From: an uncultured Prevotellaceae bacterium
Lineage (GTDB): Bacteria > Bacteroidota > Bacteroidia > Bacteroidales > Muribaculaceae
Assembly (NCBI GenBank): GCA_947167995.1
Contig: CAMVKS010000015.1
Coordinates: 1 to 59,120, forward strand
Length of the DNA stretch: 59,120 bases
Direction of reading: 5' to 3'
The translations under genes were made by a program, and so were the position numbers. The notes below the pieces were generated by a model. That model made no database searches and was not told where the DNA came from. It saw only the letters and a list, made by a program, of their open reading frames with translations. Positions 26,837 through 35,211 of the stretch are shown here, in pieces (the first letter of the stretch is position 1; each line of letters starts with the position of its first letter).

Positions 26837-27985
26837 GTGAAATCGACTTTGACCATAACTCTGCTGATAGCTATGATGTGTTTCCACATCTCGCAAGCAC
26901 AGCCCACATGCATCAACAATAGTGCCAACGTGATAATGCTCAACGGTGACGATTGGAGCGCTCTGTGCGACAACATCGACAACCAATACCGCTCCAACAG
27001 CAAGTTCACCATTGTGCACATTGGTGACTCACACCTGCAGCCAGGCATCGTGAGCGACGAGGTGAGAAGGCTGCTTCAGGCTCATTATGGCAATGGCGGG
27101 CGAGGGCTTGTGTGTCCCTTGTCGTTGGCAGGCACCAACCAACCTTCCGACTTTTCCATGCGCTCCTCCTCAAGCATTTCGACCGCTGGGAAGCTCATCT
27201 CACAAGGGAAAACTCCCATCAAGGGCATGACGGGAGTACACGTGAAATTCAACGGCGGCAGCACCACCCTGAGCATCAAGACCTTGCACGCCAACGATCA
27301 GTTCTACCGCATCGTCTTGTTTCACAGCCCTGGCGACCACTTTGATGTGTCGCAGCAAGGACGCCAGCTCAAGGCGGTCGACTTGTCGAGCTATGCCACC
27401 AGCTATGTGCTCTCATCGCTAACCGACACCGCCCGGCTGCAACTCAACGGCTACGGTTTCTTCTATGGCATGCGCCTGCTCAACAGCAAGCATGGTGTTG
27501 TAGTGGACTGCATCGGCAACAACGGTGCCACCTACACGAGCTACAACAACATCGACAACTTTGGTCTCCAGCTCAAGGATCTTGACCCACAATTGGTCAT
27601 TATATCACTCGGCACCAACGAAGCCTACGGTCGATACACCAACCTAAGCACCAATATCGACAGGCTGGTAACGGCAATAAAAGCCGCCAATCCCAATGCC
27701 AAAATCCTGCTCACCACACCTTTAGAAACACAGAAGAAGCACAATGGAGGGCACACCATCCAGAGCGGCATCGCCGCTGTGAGGGACATCATTGTGAACT
27801 ATGGCAAAACCCACAATGTTGCAGTGTGGGATTTCTACACTGTGGGGGGTGGAGCCGGTGCCTCGGCCAAGTGGCTCGATGCAGGCTACATGCAGAGCGA
27901 CAGGCTGCATCTCAAAGAAAAAGGTTACCACCTTCAGGGAGAGTTGCTCGCCAAGGCGTTGCTCAAATTATTCCAAGCTCAATAA
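26837..27985 (+). CDS. SGNH/GDSL-family hydrolase
   Basis: A 382-residue secreted esterase-like protein. Signal peptide (KSTLTITLLIAMMCFHISQA), block I IVHIGDSHLQPG (nucleophile Ser in GDSH), block III ISLGTNEAYG (GxN), and block V SDRLHLKEKGY with the Asp and His of the triad. The central part (about 90-215) is an inserted beta-rich domain, as in Bacteroidetes enzymes of this class that remove O-acetyl groups from glycans or peptidoglycan. The start is GTG; no in-frame ATG occurs upstream after the promoter. The substrate is unknown. Confidence 0.88.
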   Translation: MKSTLTITLLIAMMCFHISQAQPTCINNSANVIMLNGDDWSALCDNIDNQYRSNSKFTIVHIGDSHLQPGIVSDEVRRLLQAHYGNGGRGLVCPLSLAGTNQPSDFSMRSSSSISTAGKLISQGKTPIKGMTGVHVKFNGGSTTLSIKTLHANDQFYRIVLFHSPGDHFDVSQQGRQLKAVDLSSYATSYVLSSLTDTARLQLNGYGFFYGMRLLNSKHGVVVDCIGNNGATYTSYNNIDNFGLQLKDLDPQLVIISLGTNEAYGRYTNLSTNIDRLVTAIKAANPNAKILLTTPLETQKKHNGGHTIQSGIAAVRDIIVNYGKTHNVAVWDFYTVGGGAGASAKWLDAGYMQSDRLHLKEKGYHLQGELLAKALLKLFQAQ

Positions 27986-28107
27986 GCCTAAAAACCAGCC
28001 TTCGCCTCGGTAAAGAAACTGCAACCACAAAACAACGCGCACAAATCTAACATATTATCACAAACCAAACCGTCTAATTTACTGGTTTAAAGCCAATTAA
28101 TTAGTTA

Positions 28108-28170
28108 GATTTGAATGATTTCTCACGCGTAGCGTGACTCCACCATTTTCGGTGGGAGGAGCATGACCGA
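28108..28170 (+). repeat. Dispersed intergenic hairpin element
   Basis: TTTGAATGATTTCTC leads into the hairpin TCACGC-GTA-GCGTGA and CT, then a second hairpin (CCACC/GGTGG) and GGAGGAGCATGACCGA. Related copies lie at 25012-25111, 25299-25387 and 30651-30690. Confidence 0.7.
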
Positions 28171-28300
28171 GGCGAGTCTTCAGTGCTTTTTTGTGGATTT
28201 GTACCGTAATCCTTTTTAAACTTTAAAGGATTTTTCTTGTCAAAGAAAAAAGGCAAAAAGTAATTTATAACGAATTTTTTCAAAAAAATTGCCTCATAAG

Positions 28301-28331
28301 TTGCTTTTTTATAAAAAACACCATAACTTTG
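28301..28331 (+). promoter_or_regulatory. Promoter of the small CTD-like gene
   Basis: TTGC (28301-28304), 19-nt spacer, TAACTTTG (28324-28331); the ATG follows nine nt later. Confidence 0.6.
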
Positions 28332-28340
28332 CAAGTTGAA

Positions 28341-28649
28341 ATGAAACGTTTGCTTTACATATTGACTCTTTGCGTTGCGCTTGCCGTTGGTTCGGTGAGT
28401 GTTACAATGCTTGCATCGCCACGCATCGAGCAAGTGTCGAGCGACGAGACCACGGTTTATGGAGGCAAGGGAACCATAGCAATGGTAGCTGGCGACAACG
28501 ACGCCACTTTCCACATCTACTCTATTACCGGCCAGCTCCTGAAGACCTACCGCGTGAGCGCAGGAACCCGCATGACAGTCGACATGCCCAAGGGCTTCTA
28601 CATTGTCAAGTGTGCTGGCAAGTGGTCGCGCAAGGTGGTGGTAAAATAA
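28341..28649 (+). CDS. Small secreted protein resembling a lone T9SS C-terminal domain
   Basis: 102 residues. Signal peptide to about residue 26; the remaining 76 residues (ATFHIYSITGQLLKTYRVSAG..MTVDMPKGFYIVKCAGKWSRKVVVK) look like the type A T9SS sorting domain normally found at the end of large cargo (IYS.TGQLLKTY, then GFYIVK...KVVVK). No cargo domain precedes it. It could be a degraded remnant, a decoy or a small surface protein. The ATG at 28341 is used; an upstream TTG overlaps the -7 box. Confidence 0.75.
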   Translation: MKRLLYILTLCVALAVGSVSVTMLASPRIEQVSSDETTVYGGKGTIAMVAGDNDATFHIYSITGQLLKTYRVSAGTRMTVDMPKGFYIVKCAGKWSRKVVVK

Positions 28650-28776
28650 AGACTTTTCTCGCAAAACCGAGAATTCCATCTTTCTATTTTTGAGACAGCC
28701 GTTATAGCAATGACGGCTTATTTTTTATAGCCATTGCTCAAGCAACCCAATTTTACCGTTAAATTTGTTTAATCTG

Positions 28777-28807
28777 TTGGCTCTTAAAAGAAAAACTACT
28801 ATTTTTG
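28777..28807 (+). promoter_or_regulatory. Promoter of the 560-residue secreted protein
   Basis: TTGG, 19-nt spacer, TATTTTTG (28800-28807) followed by TGAGCTA. The TATTTTTGTGAG string is shared with paralogues A and B. Confidence 0.65.
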
Positions 28808-28893
28808 TGAGCTATAGTGAAAGTATCGTATTATTTACGATGGATTCCTTCTGTTACTAAACAACAAAACCAAAATATTTAAACCATATTAAA

Positions 28894-30576
28894 ATGAAAA
28901 AGTTTTTTACATTTTTCACTCTTGCAGTCTTGATGATGACTGCATTCAGCGCAAGCGCTGTGACGCCACTACCCGACCAGGGCGTGTACCGCATCCAGAA
29001 CGTGTATTCAGGCACGTGGGTTAAACTGCAACACAACTACCTTGCCGACATCACTGCCCCCACCTACGAGGAGGCAAGCCCACTGTTAGTGTGGTACGGC
29101 GAGCGTGACGAAAACGGAGAGTCGCTGCTTACCAACCTCAGTGGTGACGGTGGCGACATGATCGAGACTCTCGAGTTTATCAAGGGCCTTATTGAAGAGA
29201 CACTGGAGTATAACAACAAGCCTACATGGTTCCTCGACGAGATGTTCCAGCTGCACCTCGTGCCCACTGGCGATCCCGACGGCTCAGTGTATCTGTGTGT
29301 TGACGTTCCCGAGATTGAGGATTGGGACGAGATCCGCGACATTATCCTTGAGGCAGCTGGCGGACAAACCGCAGTGACCTACTACATCACCCACATGGTA
29401 CCAGGCAACCGCCACTACATGGGCATCGACTACGACGGCAGCTTTGGCTACCGTCTGCAGGCCGGCACCGAGGAAGGCACCGACATCAAGTTCCTCATGG
29501 TGCGCGAAGACCTTCAAGGAGGCTACTGCTTCGTGAAGACCGCTTCGGCCACTGCCGAGGCTCCCTACCTGCGCCGCGTGCACGAGAAAACGAGCACCGT
29601 CGACCTGGCACAGCCTCACAACGATGCCAGCGCAGTGTTTGACCTCGCAGTCGATGGTATCAAGGTGAACCGCTTGGCTGTTCAGGGCCTTGACCTGGCA
29701 CCTCTCGCACAAGCTATCGAGGGCTCTTACTTGGCACTCTGCCCGACCAACACCACTGCCGAGAAGTTCATCTACGACGCCTATGCGCTCAAGCTTCAGC
29801 TCCCCGACGAGGGCGTTGACGCAGCAGCAGTTCTGGCGGCCGCCGCTCAGGCTCTGGGCGAGGACAGTGAGATTGTTGCCGCTCTCGAGAGCCACAGCAA
29901 CCTTATCAAGGACCGCGCAGCCATCTATTTCGTTCATAGCGACCAGGGTGGTATCACAGTTACTGGCGATGAGGGCTATCTGCAGTATGCCGACAATGGC
30001 AAGTGGAAACTTGAGATGATTGACACCGAGGACAACTATCTGGCACCTGCAGCCGAGGTTGAGGCAAACGGCAAGTACTACACCACCCTTTACACCGCTT
30101 TCCCCTATGAACTTGTGGGCAGCTTGACTGCTTATAGTGTAATGGCGGTTAGCGCAGACGGCGTTCCCCAGCTGGAAGAGCTCGATATGGATGTTATCCC
30201 TGCCGGCACTCCAGTGCTGCTGGAAATGGAGACCAACAATGAAGAGAATCACATGATAATGCCTGTTGCCGATGGCTCTAAGGTTGGTCGTGAGGCTCCC
30301 AAGTCGATGCTCAAAGGTACGCTCTTCGACGACGACACCGAGAACGACAAGGCCAACATGCTCACCCTGCAAGGTGGTCTCAATTTTGCCATTGACAACA
30401 ATGCCGACTACATGCCAGCCAACAAGGCGTGGGCCGACAAGACCAAGCCAACTGCCATCACAACCGTTGGCACCGATGCCCAAGGCGACAACACCATCTA
30501 CGACCTCATGGGCCGCAAAGTGGTGAACCCAACCCACGGCATCTACATCCAGAACGGCAAGAAAATCGTCCTCTAA
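28894..30576 (+). CDS. Secreted modular protein with T9SS-like tail
   Basis: 560 residues. Signal peptide (MKKFFTFFTLAVLMMTAFSASA). The N-terminal part opens GVYRIQNVYSGTWVKLQ, a ricin-like or lectin-like entry, but the full trefoil repeats are not clear. Residues about 370-500 (GKYYTTLYTAFPYEL...VIPAGTPVLLEME) match a segment of the 1008-residue protein at 31986. The end, IYDLMGRKVVNPTHGIYIQNGKKIVL in character, is a T9SS type A-like tail. Probably surface-exposed; the ligand is unknown. Confidence 0.75.
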   Translation: MKKFFTFFTLAVLMMTAFSASAVTPLPDQGVYRIQNVYSGTWVKLQHNYLADITAPTYEEASPLLVWYGERDENGESLLTNLSGDGGDMIETLEFIKGLIEETLEYNNKPTWFLDEMFQLHLVPTGDPDGSVYLCVDVPEIEDWDEIRDIILEAAGGQTAVTYYITHMVPGNRHYMGIDYDGSFGYRLQAGTEEGTDIKFLMVREDLQGGYCFVKTASATAEAPYLRRVHEKTSTVDLAQPHNDASAVFDLAVDGIKVNRLAVQGLDLAPLAQAIEGSYLALCPTNTTAEKFIYDAYALKLQLPDEGVDAAAVLAAAAQALGEDSEIVAALESHSNLIKDRAAIYFVHSDQGGITVTGDEGYLQYADNGKWKLEMIDTEDNYLAPAAEVEANGKYYTTLYTAFPYELVGSLTAYSVMAVSADGVPQLEELDMDVIPAGTPVLLEMETNNEENHMIMPVADGSKVGREAPKSMLKGTLFDDDTENDKANMLTLQGGLNFAIDNNADYMPANKAWADKTKPTAITTVGTDAQGDNTIYDLMGRKVVNPTHGIYIQNGKKIVL

Positions 30577-30650
30577 ACGGTAACAGAGTGCCACAAGTGG
30601 CAGAAATCCACCAAATTGCTTCAAATCAAACAAATAATATGAGAGATTTG

Positions 30651-30690
30651 AAATAATTTGAATGATTTCTCGCCGTTAGGCGACTTGCAA
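30651..30690 (+). repeat. Dispersed intergenic hairpin element
   Basis: TTTGAATGATTTC followed by TCGCC-GTTA-GGCGA and CTTGCA. Flanks match the element at 28108 while the stem sequence differs but still pairs. Confidence 0.65.
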
Positions 30691-30714
30691 AGCCAATTTT
30701 AGAGAATCAGGAAA

Positions 30715-31986
30715 ATGGTTGTCAAGACAATAAGAATATGGATAGTGACACTTGTGACGGGCCTCGTGCTCGCCACAAGCGCCACCGTTCATGCCCAAGA
30801 CAAAATTCCCTGGACCCACGGCGGCCCACTCCTCCCCGACAGCAGCAACTTCGTCACCGCCAGCCTGCTCATCGCATCACCGGGCGAGGCCATCTACTCA
30901 ACTTATGGGCATAGCACTATTCGTATGGAGTGCCCAACTCATAACTTGGACTACTGTTTCAGCTTTGAGGAAGAGGCCGATATGGGAGGTTTTATCAAGT
31001 TTTTTACTGGCAAGACCGATGCTCATATGGTTGCAGTACCTACGGCAAAGTTTTTAGCTGACTTCAAGAAAGAAGGTCGCGAGGTAAAGCAATACATTCT
31101 TAATCTCACGACTCATGAGGAGCAAGAACTCTGGCGATTGCTTGATAATGACTATGTGGATGAGGAAGTGCGACATTTTAACCTCCTTCAGAATAACTGC
31201 TCGTCGGTTTCGCTAATGGCGATTGAGAACGTCGTAGTTGACGAGACTATCGACTTCAATGGCTGGCCAGATGAATTTAAGATGAACAATGGCAAGGTGT
31301 TTAGAATAATGACGAAATCTTCTCCTTGGTTAGAGTTTATTAGTATTACATTAGGCGGGACAGAAAGTGATGCTTACTGGGAACAAGAGCAAAGAGCGGC
31401 ACCTGCATTATTGACAAAAGTCATTAAGAAAGCTGAGATTGTTGATGCAAATGGCAATCGCCGTCCCATGATTAATGGTGAGAAACAGATATTTCCTCTA
31501 AAAAATAGCTTCAAAGCATCACCAATAACTCCCATGTGGGTGTTTGGCTTGTTGCTTCTTGTAGTGGTGTTAATCACCTTAGCTCAGTTGAAATGGAAAC
31601 TGAAATGGCTAGGGCGAGTGCTTGATGTGTTGCTGATGGCGCTTGTTACGGCTGCAGGGCTTTTCTTGATTTACACCAGCTTTGTTTCTGGACTCTTCGG
31701 AACTCATTGGAACTGGTATCTTATCCCATTCAATCCACTGCCATTAATAATTTGGCTTATCTGGCGCAAGCGTAAAGGATTCTTTAAGGTCTATTTGTTC
31801 TACACAGCGGTGCTGGTACTTTTCATCTTGGCAACGCCATTGAGCGAGCAACTTGACCTTCCACATCAGCTAATCACCGCAACACTCGCAGTGAGATGCT
31901 TATATAATTATTATGACGGCAAGCGCAATGCTGCAACAGCCGCACAGTCTAAAACAAAAAAGAAAAATCATAAAAATAAAAAGTGA
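30715..31986 (+). CDS. DUF4105/Lnb-like periplasmic-domain membrane protein
   Basis: 423 residues. Signal peptide; Lnb-like N-terminal domain (about 45-200) with PGEAIYSTYGHSTIRM (YGH) and FNLLQNNCSS, the His and Cys of a papain-like/NlpC-type arrangement typical of DUF4105. Four or five membrane helices follow (about 265-410) and a Lys-rich tail. DUF4105 proteins are thought to be envelope hydrolases, but the substrate is not established. Base composition becomes AT-rich from about 30895 on. Its stop overlaps the next start (TGATG), implying coupling. Confidence 0.85.
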   Translation: MVVKTIRIWIVTLVTGLVLATSATVHAQDKIPWTHGGPLLPDSSNFVTASLLIASPGEAIYSTYGHSTIRMECPTHNLDYCFSFEEEADMGGFIKFFTGKTDAHMVAVPTAKFLADFKKEGREVKQYILNLTTHEEQELWRLLDNDYVDEEVRHFNLLQNNCSSVSLMAIENVVVDETIDFNGWPDEFKMNNGKVFRIMTKSSPWLEFISITLGGTESDAYWEQEQRAAPALLTKVIKKAEIVDANGNRRPMINGEKQIFPLKNSFKASPITPMWVFGLLLLVVVLITLAQLKWKLKWLGRVLDVLLMALVTAAGLFLIYTSFVSGLFGTHWNWYLIPFNPLPLIIWLIWRKRKGFFKVYLFYTAVLVLFILATPLSEQLDLPHQLITATLAVRCLYNYYDGKRNAATAAQSKTKKKNHKNKK

Positions 31987-34900
31987 TGTTTAAATTTAAG
32001 AATTTTAAAATACTGCTTTTGCTGATGCTCTTTGCCTTTGCAGGACAGGATGCTTGGGCAGGGAAATACTCTTGGTTTCATTTTACTGCAAATGTTAAAG
32101 CTCAAGTAAAAACAGCTGAAGGACTAGTGTATGATGTGCCTGAAGCAGGAAATGTTTACGCAAAATGGTCAAGTAATTCAGCAGAAGAAGCTAACCAAAC
32201 AAAATCTCATACTCATCCTAGTCAAGAAACAGATGTTTCAAGTTTCGAACAAAATGTAACACTTCATGCTATACCCAACACTGGTTATAGATTCCTTTAT
32301 TGGACAAAGGAGGATGGTTCAATTATAAGTGCATCTGAAGCTGAACAGAATAATGGCAAAGCAACTATTACATGCAATGCAACTAGACGGTGCTATTATG
32401 GAGGCAGCAAATCTGGACAAACCGATAATGAAGAATATCCAAAACATATGGAAAGTCATGATAATTTGACAGAACAATATGGCACATACTCAAACATATT
32501 CAATTATTACGCTGTTTTTGAACCGATTTCAGCTTCAATAGCTGTTAAATCAAATAATACAAGTATTGGTCGTGCAATATGTTCAAAATATGATAACAAA
32601 AAAGACGACCAAGTAACAATAAAGGCGTATTGTATAGACTATGACACAAAGTTCCTTGGATGGGAAGTAAACGGTGAAATAATCAGTCGCGAGAATCCAT
32701 ATACTTTTACTGTCACAAATGAAGCTTCAGATGACCCTATTATTTACACGGCGATATTTGAAAATGGATATAATTTCCATCGCATAAGAAATTATGTGAC
32801 AAAAAACTACCTTAATGCGATTAGTGATGAGGGCAATATTGAAACATTAGTTTCGGGTGGCACAATCACATCACTGGAATTAAATACTAATGACTTGAAT
32901 GACGTAATGTATGAGGCTGGTTCAATAGTTGATATCTATTATGATCGCATTCCAAATGACAATCGTTATTACTATGATTACTTTGTACAAGGAGCTAAAG
33001 CAAGTAAATATTATGATTTTGATCCTAATGACCCAACAAGTAGTACAAGTGGTGTGTTCTTGAGAATGCCATTCGATGCAAAAACTTATACAAACACATG
33101 GGCTTTTGCGACAGCAAACGAAGGAGGCTTTAGATTCACTGACGATAATGGAACTCCTAAAATTACAATGGGAGAACGCCCAGAATCCCAGTGGTATATT
33201 GAATGTGTTGATAAGGATTTAGAGACCAAGGAGAACTATTTCTCGCTAGACCCTAACCCTGACAAGCTGGTTGAGGTTGATGGCAAGTATTACACTACTT
33301 TGCGCACGTCTTGGAACATTTTGTTCAATCCAGAGCAGATGACCCCTTATGTTGTCACGAGTGTTGATGAGACTGCTGGCACATTTGAGATGAAGCCTAT
33401 CACTGGCAACATCATCCCAGCTGGCACACCTGTGATTATCGAGACCAAGAGCGATGACATCGAAGAGAACCGCATGGTGCCTACCATGACTGCTGCAGCC
33501 AATGGTGCTGTGCCCAATGGCAACCTGCTCCAGTCGAGCGAGAAATATTTCCCCAACCAAAGTGCACCAGTTTCTAATTGCAAGGGCTTATATAAGAATG
33601 CCAATGGCCAGCTCGCTTTCGGTGGCAATGCGTTGAGCACAGTCAACGGCAATGAGGCTTATCTGAGCGTAGCTGACGAGGTGACTCTTCCTGTCAAGAT
33701 TCCCAATGTCACACTTGCCGAGTTGCTTGCTAGTGGCGACACTCAGAGGACTTATAATATCACCGACTTGAGGGCGGTTGAGTATGTTGACCAAGACCGC
33801 ATGCTTATCTGCAAGGACAATAATGGCTATGCAAATAAGGATGAAAGAGGTGATGAGGAGTTTATCGACTATATGCACACCGCAACATTGACCAGCGGAT
33901 TAAAATCTGACATCCCTACTACCTATGACCAAAGTAACTGGATTGGGCTGCGTTTGCCCGAAGGTGCTACTGCAGTAACATCATTACGAGCAAAAAACCT
34001 AAAAGGCGTGGTTGGCAGGTTGACCAACACTACAAACCCAGAGTTCATTCTCCAGCAAATGCCTGAGGAAAATGGCGATGGAGCAGCTTTCGCTCCAAAT
34101 GTATATATAGCAGCAAGTTTCAATGGCTCCAACCATCAGGAGAGCCCCGTAAATAACAAAGAGTATTACTTTGTGCAGCCCAAGCCTATGGAGCTTGCCA
34201 ACGTTGAATGGGCACAGTGGGATGGCGAGAAATTTATCGTTCCTGTTGCCAATGTGGCAAACCCCACATGGAACCAGGCACAACTCACTGGAGAGTTTGA
34301 GTTTAATGGTTCTTATCTAGAGCAAGGTGGCGTGTTCCTCGAAGCAGGCCACAGCTATGAGATGTTGCCAGCTATCATTAAGTACAATGATGGCAACAAT
34401 TATTCTCATGTTTACGTGCTTGGCGATGTGAATAGCCAAGGATGGAGCCCACAAAAGGGCGTGGAAATGAGCACAAGTGACGGAAACATCTACACTGCCA
34501 CTGTCACTGTAAATAATGTCGATAATGGCTTTGGCTATTTCAGCTTCACCAAGAAATTGGACCCAGAGTGGGACAACATAAAGGATTATCGCTTTGGAGC
34601 TGTTGCCGAGGGCACAAACTATTATGTTGACCCCAATTATTTAGGCAACGAATTACCACTGGCCTATTGGAGTAGTGATTCTCGTTCCTTCCAGCTGGCT
34701 CAAGGCTCTTACCGATTGATGGTGAATCTCTCGACATTGAAATTGGTAATCACCCCTGCACAAACTGGTGCTCCTGACCTAAAGGGCACAACTAATGGCT
34801 ATGTCGTTTATCCATTGCAAATCAACAAAGTTACAACCGAAGAAAATGGCGTCATCACCGCTATCGACAACATGCAGGCGGGCAAGACCGTTACTCGCGT

Positions 34901-35012
34901 GGTTTATTACAACCTGATGGGCGTGGAGAGCGATGTGCCTCATCCAGGCATCAACATAGTCGAGACTCGCTACAGCGACGGCAGCCGCTCGGTTGTGAAG
35001 GTGATGAAGTGA
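31986..35012 (+). CDS. Large secreted modular protein with T9SS-like tail
   Basis: 1008 residues. Signal peptide (MFKFKNFKILLLLMLFAFAGQDAWA). InlB/FN3-like sheets in the first third (GYRFLYWTKEDGS, FLGWEVNGEIIS: bacterial repeat-like), a central segment shared with the protein at 28894 (GKYYTTLRTSWNILF..IIPAGTPVIIE), a SusE/F-like domain (VYVLGDVNSQGW..YFSFTKKLD) shared with paralogue A, and the tail YYNLMGVESDVPHPGINIVETRYSDGSRSVVKVMK-like. The first 415 codons are AT-rich, the rest GC-richer. ATG at 31986 overlaps the preceding TGA. Function is unknown; surface adhesion or glycan binding is plausible. Confidence 0.78.
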   Translation: MFKFKNFKILLLLMLFAFAGQDAWAGKYSWFHFTANVKAQVKTAEGLVYDVPEAGNVYAKWSSNSAEEANQTKSHTHPSQETDVSSFEQNVTLHAIPNTGYRFLYWTKEDGSIISASEAEQNNGKATITCNATRRCYYGGSKSGQTDNEEYPKHMESHDNLTEQYGTYSNIFNYYAVFEPISASIAVKSNNTSIGRAICSKYDNKKDDQVTIKAYCIDYDTKFLGWEVNGEIISRENPYTFTVTNEASDDPIIYTAIFENGYNFHRIRNYVTKNYLNAISDEGNIETLVSGGTITSLELNTNDLNDVMYEAGSIVDIYYDRIPNDNRYYYDYFVQGAKASKYYDFDPNDPTSSTSGVFLRMPFDAKTYTNTWAFATANEGGFRFTDDNGTPKITMGERPESQWYIECVDKDLETKENYFSLDPNPDKLVEVDGKYYTTLRTSWNILFNPEQMTPYVVTSVDETAGTFEMKPITGNIIPAGTPVIIETKSDDIEENRMVPTMTAAANGAVPNGNLLQSSEKYFPNQSAPVSNCKGLYKNANGQLAFGGNALSTVNGNEAYLSVADEVTLPVKIPNVTLAELLASGDTQRTYNITDLRAVEYVDQDRMLICKDNNGYANKDERGDEEFIDYMHTATLTSGLKSDIPTTYDQSNWIGLRLPEGATAVTSLRAKNLKGVVGRLTNTTNPEFILQQMPEENGDGAAFAPNVYIAASFNGSNHQESPVNNKEYYFVQPKPMELANVEWAQWDGEKFIVPVANVANPTWNQAQLTGEFEFNGSYLEQGGVFLEAGHSYEMLPAIIKYNDGNNYSHVYVLGDVNSQGWSPQKGVEMSTSDGNIYTATVTVNNVDNGFGYFSFTKKLDPEWDNIKDYRFGAVAEGTNYYVDPNYLGNELPLAYWSSDSRSFQLAQGSYRLMVNLSTLKLVITPAQTGAPDLKGTTNGYVVYPLQINKVTTEENGVITAIDNMQAGKTVTRVVYYNLMGVESDVPHPGINIVETRYSDGSRSVVKVMK

Positions 35013-35025
35013 TTTTTCTTTTTCA

Positions 35026-35119
35026 CGTGGCGATGCCACGCGATGCAGACTGACTGCCTTGCGTGGCAGGCTGACGGGCTCTCGCGACAAGCTGACGGGT
35101 CTCGCGAGGCGAGCTGGAG
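35026..35119 (+). repeat. REP-like hairpin and degenerate 21-nt repeats, left of RAYT
   Basis: CGTGGC-GAT-GCCACG hairpin (35026-35040) running into four 21-nt units (35037, 35058, 35079, 35100) that share an ACTGAC or GCTGAC core. The first unit is nearly identical to those on the other side of the transposase; the later ones have drifted. Confidence 0.8.
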
Positions 35120-35199
35120 TGGCGTGTCGGGGGGGTGTATTGCAAGCCATGGGCTTGTGAAAGACTGCCTGTTTTCTTGCTTAACCAAGCAATAACAAT

Positions 35200-35208
35200 T
35201 ATTTTTGT
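35200..35208 (+). promoter_or_regulatory. -7 box abutting the transposase gene
   Basis: TATTTTTG, then TGAC and the ATG at 35212; a CTTG lies 20 nt upstream. This predicts a leaderless transcript. Position may be off by one base. Confidence 0.55.
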
Positions 35209-35211
35209 GAC

